A stretch of 63,221 bases of DNA from CAZEQK01 sp964514395 (GCA_964514395.1 CAZEQK010000017.1:1-63221); one strand, 5' to 3'; shown: positions 26,630-35,792, counted from the stretch's first letter. Program-made: numbers and translations. Notes: generated from the sequence alone by a model not told the origin.

Positions 26630-28378
26630 ATGAGAAAGACAAAAATAGTTTGTACGATTGGCCCTGCAAGTGAAAATGTAGTTATGCTTAAGGAATTAAT
26701 GGAAAAGGGAATGAACGTCGCCCGTTTGAATTTTTCCCATGGTAATCATGAAGAACATGGAATGAGGATCGCCAATATAAAAAGGGCGTCTGAAGAAACT
26801 AATAAAACAGTAGCAATTCTACTTGATACAAAAGGTCCAGAAATACGAACAGGGGAATTGAAAGCGTCTGAGGTTGAACTAAAACAAGGAAATACAATCA
26901 TTTTAACAACAGATGAGATCCATGGTGATGAAAATAGAGTATCCATTACATATAAGGGATTACCTAATGATGTTCGTACTGGTTCTACTATTCTAGTTGA
27001 TGATGGATTGATTGGCTTAGAAGTAATCGAAGTAATGGGAAATGATATCCACTGTAAAATATTGAACAATGCTGTACTCAAGAGTAGAAAAGGAGTGAAT
27101 GTTCCTGGAGTAAAGATAAATTTACCAGGAATTACAGAGAAGGATGCAGATGATATTCGATTTGGTATTAGTCAAAATATAGATTTTATTGCTGCATCAT
27201 TTGTAAGAAAAGCAACTGATGTGCTAGAAATAAGAAAAATACTTGAAGAAAACAACGCTGATATTGAGATCATTTCAAAAATTGAAAACCAAGAAGGCGT
27301 TGAAAACATTGATGAAATATTACAGGTCTCTGATAGCATCATGGTTGCTAGAGGTGATTTAGGTGTTGAGATTCCTGCTGAAGAAGTTCCATTAGTTCAA
27401 AAAATGATTATTAAAAAATGTAATAAGGTTGGCAAACCAGTTATTACCGCCACACAAATGTTAGACTCCATGCAAAGAAATCCAAGACCGACAAGGGCTG
27501 AAGCAAGTGATGTTGCTAATGCTATATTGGATGGAACAGATGCTATCATGCTATCTGGAGAAACTGCCGCTGGTAAATATCCAATGGAGTCAGTGGCTAC
27601 GATGAACCGTATTGCAATAAGAACAGAACAGTCTTTAGAATATAAGGAAAAGCATCATTTCGAAAGTACTCATCATACGACAGTGACAGATTCGATTAGC
27701 CAAGCGGTAGCGAATACTGCAATCGATTTAGAGGTTAATGCGATTTTAACACCTACAGAAAGTGGACAAACCGCTAGACTTGTATCGAAATATCGCCCTG
27801 TTGCGCCTATCATAGCAATTACTCCTAATCAAAAGGTGATGAAAAAACTGAGTTTGATATGGGGCGTATTTCCTATATTGGGAGTAGAGGTAAAATCCAC
27901 TGATGAAATGTTAGCCTCTGCCGTAGATGGTGCCTTATATTCAGGGTATATTAAGCATGGTGACTTAGTGATTATTACTGCTGGTGTTCCTGTTGGGAAA
28001 AGTGGAACAACCAATTTGATGAAGGTACATCTAGTAGGTGATTTAGCAGTAAAAGGTCAAGGAATTGGTAATAAAGTAGTAACAGGGAAAGTAGTAACAG
28101 GAATAACTGCTAAAGAAATCGCATCGAAAATGGAGAAGGGCTCCATTATTGTTACAGTTGGAACCGATCGAGATATGATTGATTCCTTTAACATGGCTTC
28201 AGCTGTCATTGCTGAAGAAGGTGGCTTGACTTCTCATGCCGCTATTGTAGGAATAAGTCTTGGTATTCCCGTAATAGTGGGGGCTGAGTTCGCATTAGAA
28301 AAATTCAAGGATGGGATGATTGTAACAGTTGATACAGAAAAAGGTCATGTTTATGCAGGGAAAAATAAGTATTTATAA
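26630..28378 (+). CDS. pyk: Pyruvate kinase with C-terminal PEP-utiliser domain
   Basis: Converts phosphoenolpyruvate and ADP to pyruvate and ATP. The 582 residues hold the TIM-barrel catalytic core with the ARLNFSHG, DTKGPEIRTGE and MVARGDLGVEIP motifs, the allosteric C domain (about 350-470), and an extra C-terminal domain (about 475-582) related to the phosphohistidine domain of PEP synthase with TSHAAIVG. That extension is typical of Bacillales. ATG at 26630 is chosen; the in-frame TTG at 26618 abuts the GAGGAG site. Followed by a terminator. Confidence 0.96.
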   Translation: MRKTKIVCTIGPASENVVMLKELMEKGMNVARLNFSHGNHEEHGMRIANIKRASEETNKTVAILLDTKGPEIRTGELKASEVELKQGNTIILTTDEIHGDENRVSITYKGLPNDVRTGSTILVDDGLIGLEVIEVMGNDIHCKILNNAVLKSRKGVNVPGVKINLPGITEKDADDIRFGISQNIDFIAASFVRKATDVLEIRKILEENNADIEIISKIENQEGVENIDEILQVSDSIMVARGDLGVEIPAEEVPLVQKMIIKKCNKVGKPVITATQMLDSMQRNPRPTRAEASDVANAILDGTDAIMLSGETAAGKYPMESVATMNRIAIRTEQSLEYKEKHHFESTHHTTVTDSISQAVANTAIDLEVNAILTPTESGQTARLVSKYRPVAPIIAITPNQKVMKKLSLIWGVFPILGVEVKSTDEMLASAVDGALYSGYIKHGDLVIITAGVPVGKSGTTNLMKVHLVGDLAVKGQGIGNKVVTGKVVTGITAKEIASKMEKGSIIVTVGTDRDMIDSFNMASAVIAEEGGLTSHAAIVGISLGIPVIVGAEFALEKFKDGMIVTVDTEKGHVYAGKNKYL

Positions 28379-28416
28379 TATTTTTTATAAATGATTCAGT
28401 TTACTACGTGGTGTTT

Positions 28417-28445
28417 GTGACATCGATATTCGGTGTCACTTTTTA
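28417..28445 (+). terminator. Terminator after pyk
   Basis: GTGACA/TGTCAC stem, extended by inner CG/CG pairs, followed by five T. Confidence 0.8.
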
Positions 28446-28532
28446 GTTTGAAGCTTTATAAGATTCAGCTATAGCAAGACCAATCTGTATTAATATGATA
28501 AAATATGACTAGTATAAGGAGAAAAGTGGTGA

Positions 28533-28961
28533 GTGAGTAAGATGGTATGGACGGAAGCAAATATCAAAGTAAGATATCAAGAAACGGATCAAATGGGTGT
28601 AGTTTACCATGCCAATTATTTTATCTGGTTCGAGGTGGGTAGGACAGAAATGATAAGAAGTATTGGGATAACCTATAAGGATATGGAAAATAAAGGTTTA
28701 CTCCTACCTGTTGTAGACGTTTCTTGTAAATATATTCAGTCAGCTAAATATGACGATGAGATATTAATTAAAACGAAGATTTCAGAATATAATGGCTTTC
28801 GAATGAATTTTAATTATAAGGTTATTCGGATAAAGGATAATGAGCTACTAGCAACTGGTGAAACAAAACATGTATGGGTGAATCAGGAATATAAACCTGT
28901 TCGGCTTAATAAAATAACGCCGGATGTACATCATAAAATAAAAGATTCCTTTAAGATTTAG
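28533..28961 (+). CDS. Acyl-CoA thioesterase, YbgC/4HBT family
   Basis: A hotdog-fold thioesterase of 142 residues. The N-terminal motif VRYQETDQMGVVYHANYFIWFE-type region (quoted in part: QETDQMGVVYHANY) has the conserved aspartate and the HANYFxWFE signature of the YbgC branch. It hydrolyses acyl-CoA esters; the preferred chain length cannot be inferred. GTG at 28533 with AAGGAG upstream is one start; ATG at 28542 is possible. It lies 11 bp before the FxsA gene with a GGAGG site between, so they are co-transcribed. Confidence 0.85.
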   Translation: MSKMVWTEANIKVRYQETDQMGVVYHANYFIWFEVGRTEMIRSIGITYKDMENKGLLLPVVDVSCKYIQSAKYDDEILIKTKISEYNGFRMNFNYKVIRIKDNELLATGETKHVWVNQEYKPVRLNKITPDVHHKIKDSFKI

Positions 28962-28972
28962 GAGGCTAGCAA

Positions 28973-29368
28973 ATGTTTAGAATAATCATTATTTTAATGA
29001 TCGGTATACCAGCATTAGAAATTTGGGGATTGGTTAAAGCTTCTAGTATTATTGGAGGACTTCAAACGGTCTTACTGGTGATATCTACTGGAGTCTTAGG
29101 AGCATACCTTGCAAAAATGGAGGGATTAAAAACCTGGATGCAGGCTCAGCAGGAATTAAGCCAAGGCATCATACCGGGAAAGGCGATATTGGATGGAATT
29201 AGTATATTTGCAGGTGGATTATTATTACTTACACCAGGTTTTTTTACTGATACTTTAGGGTTTCTGTTGATTTTGCCTTATACCAGAAGGATATTTCAAC
29301 TATACATGAAAAAGTGGCTGGAAAGAAAAATTCAAAATGGACAATTTTATTTTCATTTTAAACGCTAA
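28973..29368 (+). CDS. fxsA: FxsA family membrane protein (YtzA position)
   Basis: A 131-residue membrane protein of the FxsA family, named for suppression of F-plasmid exclusion of phage T7. Hydrophobic segments lie at about 2-20, 27-45 and 70-95, with the family motifs IPALEIWGLVKASSIIGG and GGLLLLTPGFFTDTLGFLLILP-type region (in part LLTPGFFTD). Located after pyk and before ytwI as in B. subtilis, where the homologue is ytzA. Physiological role in Bacillales is unknown. Confidence 0.88.
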   Translation: MFRIIIILMIGIPALEIWGLVKASSIIGGLQTVLLVISTGVLGAYLAKMEGLKTWMQAQQELSQGIIPGKAILDGISIFAGGLLLLTPGFFTDTLGFLLILPYTRRIFQLYMKKWLERKIQNGQFYFHFKR

Positions 29369-29395
29369 CGATGGATGAGGGGGAGGGGGTTATCA

Positions 29396-29872
29396 TTGCA
29401 TATATCTCAAGGGATGATCGCTTTAGGAGTATTATTACTACTTGGACTTATCAGTAAAAACATCACCATTGTTATTTCAGTTCTCGTACTATTATTGATC
29501 CGCATCACTGGTTTAGGGGATTTATCTTTTCCTGTCATTGATAAATATGGTATAAAAGTTGGGATTACGATTATTATGATAGCGGTATTAATTCCTATTG
29601 CCAAGGATGAAATAAAAATTGAGCATCTTCTCGCCTCATTAAAATCTAAGTATGGTATTATTTCCTTACTTTCAGGGATAGCAGTCGCATTATTAGCCTC
29701 CTATGGGATTAAATTACTAGATAATACTCCAGAAATTACGATATCAATCGTGACAGGTGTTATTTTATCTGTTATTTTTTTTCGAGGTATACCAGTAGGA
29801 CCTTTGATTGGTGCTGGAATAGCAGTTATTTTTATTAAGCTATTTGATTGGCTAAAGTTTTTGATTTCCTAG
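29396..29872 (+). CDS. ytwI: UPF0756 (DUF441) membrane protein YtwI
   Basis: A 158-residue membrane protein with four to five hydrophobic segments (about 5-23, 28-45, 50-68, 85-105 and 115-145) and the family GIxxGTTIxxIAVLxPIA-like region (here GITIIMIAVLIPIAKDEI in part). Function unknown. TTG at 29396 with GGGGGAGGGGG 6 nt upstream is preferred; the ATG at 29375 lies before that binding site. Last gene before the long leader of citrate synthase. Confidence 0.85.
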   Translation: MHISQGMIALGVLLLLGLISKNITIVISVLVLLLIRITGLGDLSFPVIDKYGIKVGITIIMIAVLIPIAKDEIKIEHLLASLKSKYGIISLLSGIAVALLASYGIKLLDNTPEITISIVTGVILSVIFFRGIPVGPLIGAGIAVIFIKLFDWLKFLIS

Positions 29873-30381
29873 CAAAATCTTTAAAATCCTTTTATGTTTT
29901 TATTGTTCAATTATTAACAAAGTTTAAATTCTAAGATTTATTGATATTTTTACATACTTATATTTCAAATTAGGGGAAATTTAAATCGAATAGGGTAAAA
30001 ACCGTGATTAATATGGGTTTTTACCTTGTAATGATTTTAATAAATTCTCTAATTTTATTATTTGAATAATATAAAAAAATATAATTTTTTAGAAAAATTA
30101 GAATAGTAGTTCACAAATTTGTAATAATATTATAAAATTTAGACTATAGGATAGGGTTAGTAAAAGTCGATCATGATGAAAGAGATCTTCTGAAAATTAA
30201 ATATTAGTTATTCTTGAAACACCTAAAGGAATTTTTGTAGGATTTTAGAGCTATGGCATAGATTTATCCTTCTATAGTCCTAACTTTAATAAGGTAAATA
30301 AGTTAAGTAAAGAATAACTAGGATGGTCTTAATCAAACTTCGACTATTTAGTTGTTTTTAAAAAAGGAGGGGGAGAGGTAT
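29873..30381 (+). promoter_or_regulatory. Citrate synthase upstream region: terminator-like hairpin, promoter and long structured leader
   Basis: This gap of about 500 bp has no ORF. A 10-bp hairpin GGTAAAAACC/GGTTTTTACC at 29994-30025 probably ends the upstream unit. A promoter candidate is TTCACA at 30110 and TAAAAT at 30133 with 17 bp between. The leader of about 235 nt has two long-range complementarities that interleave: GACTATAG at about 30143 with CTATAGTC at about 30276, and an 11-bp match TAGTTATTCTT (30205-30215) with AAGAATAACTA (30310-30320). AAGGAGGGGGAGAGG precedes the ATG at 30382. The folds are alternatives or a pseudoknot; function is inferred only. Confidence 0.5.
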
Positions 30382-31692
30382 ATGTCTACATTGAAAAATG
30401 TACTTGCGAAAAAAATTGAACAGCAGAGACAAAGAACTTCCATTTTGTTAAAAGATCATGGAGATGTAAAAATCGGTGATGTAACAATCGCACAAGCAAT
30501 TGGTGGTATGAGAGGAGTTAAGGGACTTGTTACTGATATTTCCTATCTAGATCCCTTAGAAGGCATTCGATTTAGAGGGTATACAATTCCAGAAGTAATG
30601 AAGATGCTTCCAAGACCAGAAGGAAAGGATTATCCGTATGTTGAAGGATTCTATTATCTCCTTTTAACAGGTGATATACCTACCAAGGAACAAGCCGAAG
30701 AAGTGGTAGAGGATATTAAGAAGAGATCTAGTGTTCCTCAATATGTATTCGATCTTCTTAGAACCATGCCAAGAGACACACACCCAATGACAATGTTTTC
30801 AGCAGCAATCGTTTCCATGCAAAGGGAATCTATTTTTGCAAAAACATATTCAGAGGGAAAATTCGATAAATTAACTTCATGGGAAGATATGTATGAAGAT
30901 GCAATGAACATCATTGCAAAGCTTCCACAGGTAGCTGCCTATATATATAGAATGAAGTATAAGGGTGATACACCAATTGCACCAAATCTCGATTTAGATC
31001 TTGGTGGAAACTTTGCTCACATGATGGGATTAAAGCCTCCATATGATGAGGTTGCAAGAATGTACTTTATTATTCATTCCGATCATGAAAGCGGTAACGT
31101 ATCAGCTCATACGACACATTTAGTGGCCTCTGCATTATCTGATGCATATTATTCTCTTTCAGCAGGTATAAATGGTTTAGCTGGCCCACTTCATGGGCTC
31201 GCTAATCAAAATGTTCTTGCATGGATTCATAGCTTTATGGAACAATTAGGCGGTAAAGTTCCTTCTGAAGAACAATTGAAAAAAGCGGTTTGGGACACAT
31301 TAAATAGTGGTCAGGTTATCCCAGGGTATGGGCATGCTGTACTTCGTAAAACTGACCCAAGATATACATCTCAAAGAGAATATTGTCAAAAACATTTGCC
31401 GGATTATCCTTTGTTCAAGCTTATAAGTAAGCTTTATGACGTTGTACCTGACATTCTTAGAGAGCAAGGTAAGGCGAAAAATCCTTGGCCAAATGTTGAT
31501 GCTCAATCTGGAGTTATACAATGGTACTATGGTCTTACAGAATATGATTTCTATACTGTACTTTTCGGAATTGGAAGATCTTTAGGGGTACTTGCGAATA
31601 TTACATGGGATAGAGCACTTGGATATCCAATCGAAAGACCAAAATCCTTAACGACAGATATGTTAGAGAAAGCAGCAGGTATCAAAAAGTAA
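30382..31692 (+). CDS. citZ: Citrate synthase of the eukaryotic (mitochondrial) type
   Basis: Condenses acetyl-CoA and oxaloacetate to citrate. The 436 residues align by eye with pig mitochondrial citrate synthase, not with the roughly 370-residue Bacillus CitZ. The active-site histidines are in LAGPLHGLANQ and VVPGYGHAVLRK-like VIPGYGHAVLRKTDPRY, and the catalytic aspartate is in PWPNVDAQSGV, all in the form seen in mitochondria. RALGYPIERPKS near the end is also eukaryotic-type. The symbol is by position before icd and mdh. ATG at 30382 follows a strong binding site, so the in-frame TTG at 30352 is excluded. Likely acquired or an ancient lineage, as also known in Geobacter. Confidence 0.93.
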   Translation: MSTLKNVLAKKIEQQRQRTSILLKDHGDVKIGDVTIAQAIGGMRGVKGLVTDISYLDPLEGIRFRGYTIPEVMKMLPRPEGKDYPYVEGFYYLLLTGDIPTKEQAEEVVEDIKKRSSVPQYVFDLLRTMPRDTHPMTMFSAAIVSMQRESIFAKTYSEGKFDKLTSWEDMYEDAMNIIAKLPQVAAYIYRMKYKGDTPIAPNLDLDLGGNFAHMMGLKPPYDEVARMYFIIHSDHESGNVSAHTTHLVASALSDAYYSLSAGINGLAGPLHGLANQNVLAWIHSFMEQLGGKVPSEEQLKKAVWDTLNSGQVIPGYGHAVLRKTDPRYTSQREYCQKHLPDYPLFKLISKLYDVVPDILREQGKAKNPWPNVDAQSGVIQWYYGLTEYDFYTVLFGIGRSLGVLANITWDRALGYPIERPKSLTTDMLEKAAGIKK

Positions 31693-31772
31693 CACTCATT
31701 CATGAAGAAAAGAAAAAATTTTCAAAATAATAAATGTTTCATTGTTATTAGGTAGGACAAAGTCTTATAATT

Positions 31773-31810
31773 ATCAAGGTAAGGGTTTTTTTAAAACCCT
31801 TTACCTTGAT
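31773..31810 (+). terminator. Strong stem-loop between citrate synthase and icd
   Basis: A 17-bp stem with one bulged base (ATCAAGGTAAGGGTTTT pairing with AAAACCCTTTACCTTGAT), without a T-run after it. It may be a partial terminator or an mRNA processing or stability element that sets different levels for citZ and icd-mdh. Confidence 0.6.
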
Positions 31811-31863
31811 GTAATGAGTTAAAGAAAATAAATTTGTATAGGGGAAATAGGAGGTAATCAATT

Positions 31864-33159
31864 ATGTCAATATTTGAAAAGTTCGATATGCCAGCAGGTG
31901 GCGAGAAGATTACAATGGATAATGGTAAATTAAATGTACCAGATCATCCAATCATTCCATTTATTGAGGGAGATGGAATAGGTCCAGATATTTGGGCTGC
32001 ATCTCAACGTGTTTTAGACGCTGCAGTAGAAAAAGCTTATCATGGCAAAAGAAAAATTGAGTGGTTTGAAGTCTACACAGGAGAAAAATCCTTCGATAAA
32101 TGGGGAGAATGGCTTCCAAATGATACTTTAACAGCATTGAAAGAATATTTAGTAGGAATTAAAGGGCCATTAACCACTCCTATCGGTGGAGGCTTCCGTT
32201 CATTAAACGTTGCATTACGTCAAGAGCTTGATTTATATGCATGTGTTCGTCCAGTTCGTTGGTTTAAAGGTGTACCATCACCTGTAAAGCATCCAGAATG
32301 GATTGATATGGTAATTTATCGTGAAAATGCTGAAGATATCTATGCAGGTATTGAATGGCAAGAGGGTACTGATGAAGTAAAAAAACTTGTTAAATTCTTA
32401 CAGGATGAATTGAGAGTATCTAAAATTCGTTTCCCAGAAACATCTGGTATTGGTATTAAACCAGTTTCAAAGGAAGGTACATATCGCTTAGTACGTTCCG
32501 CTATAGATTTTGCAATTGAATCTAATCGTAAGAGTGTAACCCTAGTGCATAAAGGTAACATTATGAAATATACAGAGGGCGCATTTAAAAACTGGGGCTA
32601 TGAAGTAGCTGAAAAAGAATATAGCGATAAGGTATTCACATGGGCACAATATGATCGTATTGTAGAAGAGCAAGGTAAAGATGCTGCAAATAAAGCACAG
32701 GATGATGCAGTAGCAGCAGGTAAAATAATCATTAAAGATGTGATTGCTGACGCTTTCCTACAACAAATTCTAACCAGACCAAAAGAGTATGATGTTATTG
32801 CTACAATGAACTTAAATGGTGATTATATTTCTGATGCTTTAGCAGCGCAAGTAGGTGGAATTGGTATTGCTCCTGGTGCTAACATCAACTATATTACTGG
32901 TGTTGCGCTTTTTGAAGCAACACATGGTACAGCTCCAAAATATGCAGGATTAGATAAAGTTAATCCATCTTCAGTTATTCTTTCAGGTGAAATGATGTTA
33001 CGTTTCATGGGTTGGAATGAAGCTGCAGATTTGCTTATTGATTCAATGGAAAAAACAATTTCAAGCAAAATGGTAACTTATGACTTTGCTCGCCTTATGG
33101 AAGGTGCAACAGAGTTAAAATGTTCAGTATTTGGTGATGAATTAATTAAAAATATGTAA
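31864..33159 (+). CDS. icd: NADP-dependent isocitrate dehydrogenase
   Basis: Oxidative decarboxylation of isocitrate to 2-oxoglutarate. The 431 residues are of the bacterial homodimeric type. The substrate loop GGGFRSLNVALRQELDLYACVRPV contains the regulatory serine, quoted here in parts as GGGFRSLN and RQELDLYACVRPV. IYRENAEDIYAGIEW and the metal-binding and cofactor segments LNGDYISDALAAQVGGIG and ATHGTAPKYAGL follow. GGAGG lies 8 nt before the ATG. Middle gene of the citZ-icd-mdh cluster, 18 bp before mdh. Confidence 0.96.
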   Translation: MSIFEKFDMPAGGEKITMDNGKLNVPDHPIIPFIEGDGIGPDIWAASQRVLDAAVEKAYHGKRKIEWFEVYTGEKSFDKWGEWLPNDTLTALKEYLVGIKGPLTTPIGGGFRSLNVALRQELDLYACVRPVRWFKGVPSPVKHPEWIDMVIYRENAEDIYAGIEWQEGTDEVKKLVKFLQDELRVSKIRFPETSGIGIKPVSKEGTYRLVRSAIDFAIESNRKSVTLVHKGNIMKYTEGAFKNWGYEVAEKEYSDKVFTWAQYDRIVEEQGKDAANKAQDDAVAAGKIIIKDVIADAFLQQILTRPKEYDVIATMNLNGDYISDALAAQVGGIGIAPGANINYITGVALFEATHGTAPKYAGLDKVNPSSVILSGEMMLRFMGWNEAADLLIDSMEKTISSKMVTYDFARLMEGATELKCSVFGDELIKNM

Positions 33160-33177
33160 TTTATTGGAGGGTTTACA

Positions 33178-34116
33178 ATGGGAATTAAGCGTAACAAAAT
33201 TGCTGTGATTGGTGCTGGTTTTACCGGGGCGACAACAGCATTATACCTTGCTCAAAAGGAATTAGGAGATATCGTATTAGTAGATATTCCTAATATGGAA
33301 AACCCAACAAAAGGTAAAGCTCTAGACATGTTTGAAGCGACTCCTGTATTAGGTATTGATGCAAAAATCACAGGAACAAGCAGCTACGAGGATATAGCTG
33401 ATGCCGATATGGTTATCATTACAGCTGGGATACCTCGAAAACCTGGTATGAGCCGTGATGACCTTGTTAATACAAACGCAGGTATCATGCGTTCAGTTGC
33501 TGAACAAGTAAAGAAATATGCTCCAAATTCATACCTTATCATATTATCCAATCCTGTTGATGCGATGACCTATGTAGCATATAAAACAACTGGCTTTCCA
33601 AAAGAGCGAGTAATTGGACAATCTGGTGTTCTTGATACAGCACGCTTCCGTAGCTTTGTTGCAGAAGCACTTAATGTTTCTGTTGAAGATGTAACAGGCT
33701 TTGTGTTAGGTGGTCATGGAGATTCTATGGTTCCACTAATTAGGTACTCTTTTGCTGGAGGTATTCCATTAGAAACTCTTTTACCAAAAGAGCAATTAGA
33801 TGCAATAGTAGCACGTACACGTAAGGGTGGCGGTGAAATTGTAAACCTATTAGGAAATGGTAGTGCATATTATGCTCCTGCAGCCGCTCTTGCACAAATG
33901 GCAGAAGCAATTCTAAAGGATAAGAAACGTATTTTGCCATCCATTGCTTACTTAGAAGGCGAATATGGCTATAAGGATATTTACCTTGGTGTACCAACAC
34001 TACTAGGTGGTAATGGAATAGAAAAAGTATATGAGTTAGAATTAAGTTCAGAAGAAAAAGCGATTTTGGATAAATCAGCTGAAGCGGTAGAGCAGGTAAT
34101 AAAGTTAGTTAGATAA
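33178..34116 (+). CDS. mdh: Malate dehydrogenase (LDH-like)
   Basis: Interconverts malate and oxaloacetate with NAD. The 312 residues start with a Rossmann motif GAGFTGATTA (12-21), then the substrate-binding loop RKPGMSRDDLV, the catalytic histidine in GGHGDSMVP, and the family NP segment ILSNPVDAMTY. It belongs to the LDH-like MDH group usual in Bacillus. TTGGAGGG precedes the ATG. Followed by a strong terminator, so the citZ-icd-mdh unit ends here. Confidence 0.96.
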   Translation: MGIKRNKIAVIGAGFTGATTALYLAQKELGDIVLVDIPNMENPTKGKALDMFEATPVLGIDAKITGTSSYEDIADADMVIITAGIPRKPGMSRDDLVNTNAGIMRSVAEQVKKYAPNSYLIILSNPVDAMTYVAYKTTGFPKERVIGQSGVLDTARFRSFVAEALNVSVEDVTGFVLGGHGDSMVPLIRYSFAGGIPLETLLPKEQLDAIVARTRKGGGEIVNLLGNGSAYYAPAAALAQMAEAILKDKKRILPSIAYLEGEYGYKDIYLGVPTLLGGNGIEKVYELELSSEEKAILDKSAEAVEQVIKLVR

Positions 34117-34134
34117 TTCATACAAATGTTCACA

Positions 34135-34162
34135 CCCCGAAGAATATATTCTTCGGGGTTTC
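34135..34162 (+). terminator. Terminator after mdh
   Basis: A perfect 11-bp stem CCCCGAAGAAT/ATTCTTCGGGG with a 2-nt loop, followed by TTTCAT. Confidence 0.85.
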
Positions 34163-34214
34163 ATAAAAATAGGACCCAATTTATTGGGTTTCGAATAGGT
34201 GGAGGGGAATATCT

Positions 34215-35057
34215 ATGAGAGAGATACACATTGATAAGATTATCGATGCTGTAACACAGATGGTTCAAAATGCTAACTATGACTTAGGGGAAGATGTTGA
34301 AAACGCTTTTAAGGCTGCTTTAAAAACAGAAGAATCACAGACTGGAAAAGATGTATTGAATCAATTACTTGAAAATGTAGAAATCGCACGTACTGAAAGA
34401 GTACCAATCTGTCAAGACACAGGCTTTGCAGTATTCATTGTTGAACTGGGTCAAGATGTCCATATATCTGGGGGAAGCTTATACGAAGCGATAAATGAAG
34501 GGGTTAGAAGAGGGTATAAGGATGGTTTTCTACGTAAATCTATAGTAGGTCATCCTTTAGACAGAAAAAACACTGGTGATAATACTCCTGCAATTGTGCA
34601 TATCGAAATGGTTGAAGGTGAACAGCTTAAAATTCATATGGCCGCCAAGGGTGGCGGAAGTGAAAATATGTCATTTATTAAAATGATGAAACCTGCAGAT
34701 GGGGTTGAAGGGGTAAAGGATTTTATCCTTGAATGTATAAGAACAGCAGGACCTAATCCTTGTCCACCTATTGTTGTTGGTGTTGGTATTGGTGGAACAT
34801 TTGAAAAAGCAGCTTATTTAGCGAAAAAATCTTTATTTAGAGAAGTAGGGGAAAGAAGTACACTTGAAGACATTGCTGCATTAGAAAATGAAATGCTTGA
34901 AAAAATAAATAAATTAGGGATAGGACCTCAAGGCCTAGGAGGAAGAACCACAGCTTTAGATATTCATATTGAGATACACCCAGCACATATCGCCTCCCTT
35001 CCAGTAGCAGTTAATATTAATTGTCATGCAGGAAGACATAAGGATGCTGTTCTTTAA
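34215..35057 (+). CDS. Class I fumarate hydratase, alpha subunit
   Basis: Iron-sulfur fumarase that interconverts fumarate and malate; the two-subunit form is common in anaerobes. The 280 residues hold three cysteines placed as in the [4Fe-4S] ligands of the family: C66 (VPICQDTG), C183 (NPCPP) and C270 (NINCHAGRHK). GKGGGSENMS-like AAKGGGSENMSF is also typical. GGTGGAGGGG precedes the ATG. The beta subunit follows after about 70 bp. Related tartrate dehydratases share the fold, but the location after mdh argues for fumarase. Oxygen-sensitive, unlike the class II FumC of most Bacillus. Confidence 0.9.
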   Translation: MREIHIDKIIDAVTQMVQNANYDLGEDVENAFKAALKTEESQTGKDVLNQLLENVEIARTERVPICQDTGFAVFIVELGQDVHISGGSLYEAINEGVRRGYKDGFLRKSIVGHPLDRKNTGDNTPAIVHIEMVEGEQLKIHMAAKGGGSENMSFIKMMKPADGVEGVKDFILECIRTAGPNPCPPIVVGVGIGGTFEKAAYLAKKSLFREVGERSTLEDIAALENEMLEKINKLGIGPQGLGGRTTALDIHIEIHPAHIASLPVAVNINCHAGRHKDAVL

Positions 35058-35128
35058 ATTTCAACACATTTGTTTCGATTAAATAGGCTTATTTTCGTAA
35101 TTCTATGAAAATAAAGGGGAGAGGGAAA

Positions 35129-35686
35129 ATGGCAACTGTATACTTAAATACGCCAGTATCTAAAGAGGAAATTTCTAAGTTAAATACTGGTGATCAGGTT
35201 TTTATTTCAGGAGTGATCTATACTGCTAGGGATGCAGCTCATAAACGATTGGTAGATTTAATTGCAGAAGGAAAAGAGCTTCCTTTTGATGTGAAAGATC
35301 AATTCATTTATTTCGTAGGACCTACTCCAGCAAAACCGGGAAAGGTTATTGGTTCAGCAGGACCAACTACAAGCTATCGTATGGATAAATTTTCACCAAT
35401 ATTACTTGATCTAGGACTTCGCGGAATGATTGGAAAGGGAAGTAGAAGCCAAGAAGTAAAGGATTCAATGGTGAAAAATAAAGCTATATATTTAGCAGCA
35501 GTTGGTGGCGCAGCTGCACTAATTGCAAAAACAATAAAAAAAGCTGAAGTGATAGCATACGAAGACTTAGGACCAGAAGCTATAAGAAGGCTTGAAGTAG
35601 AAAATTTCCCAGCAATTGTAGTAAATGATGTAAACGGGAATGATTTATATATCCAAGGTGCTGAAAAATACAAAATTGTTGATTAA
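35129..35686 (+). CDS. Class I fumarate hydratase, beta subunit
   Basis: The small subunit, 185 residues, equivalent to the C-terminal domain of long class I fumarases. Typical motifs are FISGVIYTARDAAHKRL, YFVGPTPAKPGKVIGSAGPTT-type region (in part GPTPAKPG and SAGPTTSYRMD), GKGSR and VGGAAALIAKTI. It provides active-site residues at the interface with the alpha subunit. ATG at 35129 with AAAGGGGAGAGGG upstream is chosen; an ATG 8 codons earlier precedes that site. Followed by a terminator. Confidence 0.9.
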   Translation: MATVYLNTPVSKEEISKLNTGDQVFISGVIYTARDAAHKRLVDLIAEGKELPFDVKDQFIYFVGPTPAKPGKVIGSAGPTTSYRMDKFSPILLDLGLRGMIGKGSRSQEVKDSMVKNKAIYLAAVGGAAALIAKTIKKAEVIAYEDLGPEAIRRLEVENFPAIVVNDVNGNDLYIQGAEKYKIVD

Positions 35687-35706
35687 TCATAAGTATTAAT
35701 GAGTGT

Positions 35707-35752
35707 AAAGCTATATTTGGCAGATAAATTATGCTAAATATAGCTTTTTTTA
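35707..35752 (+). terminator. Terminator after the fumarase genes
   Basis: AAAGCTATATTT pairs with AAATATAGCTTT, extended by GCA/TGC, followed by a run of T. Confidence 0.88.
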
Positions 35753-35792
35753 ACCATTTATTTGGATTTTTTATATTTTAGTTATTTTCATC

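Noticed and set aside
28379..28532. Possible short ORF between pyk and the thioesterase
   Set aside because: The stretch holds a terminator and AT-rich promoter-like sequence, with no start having a binding site.
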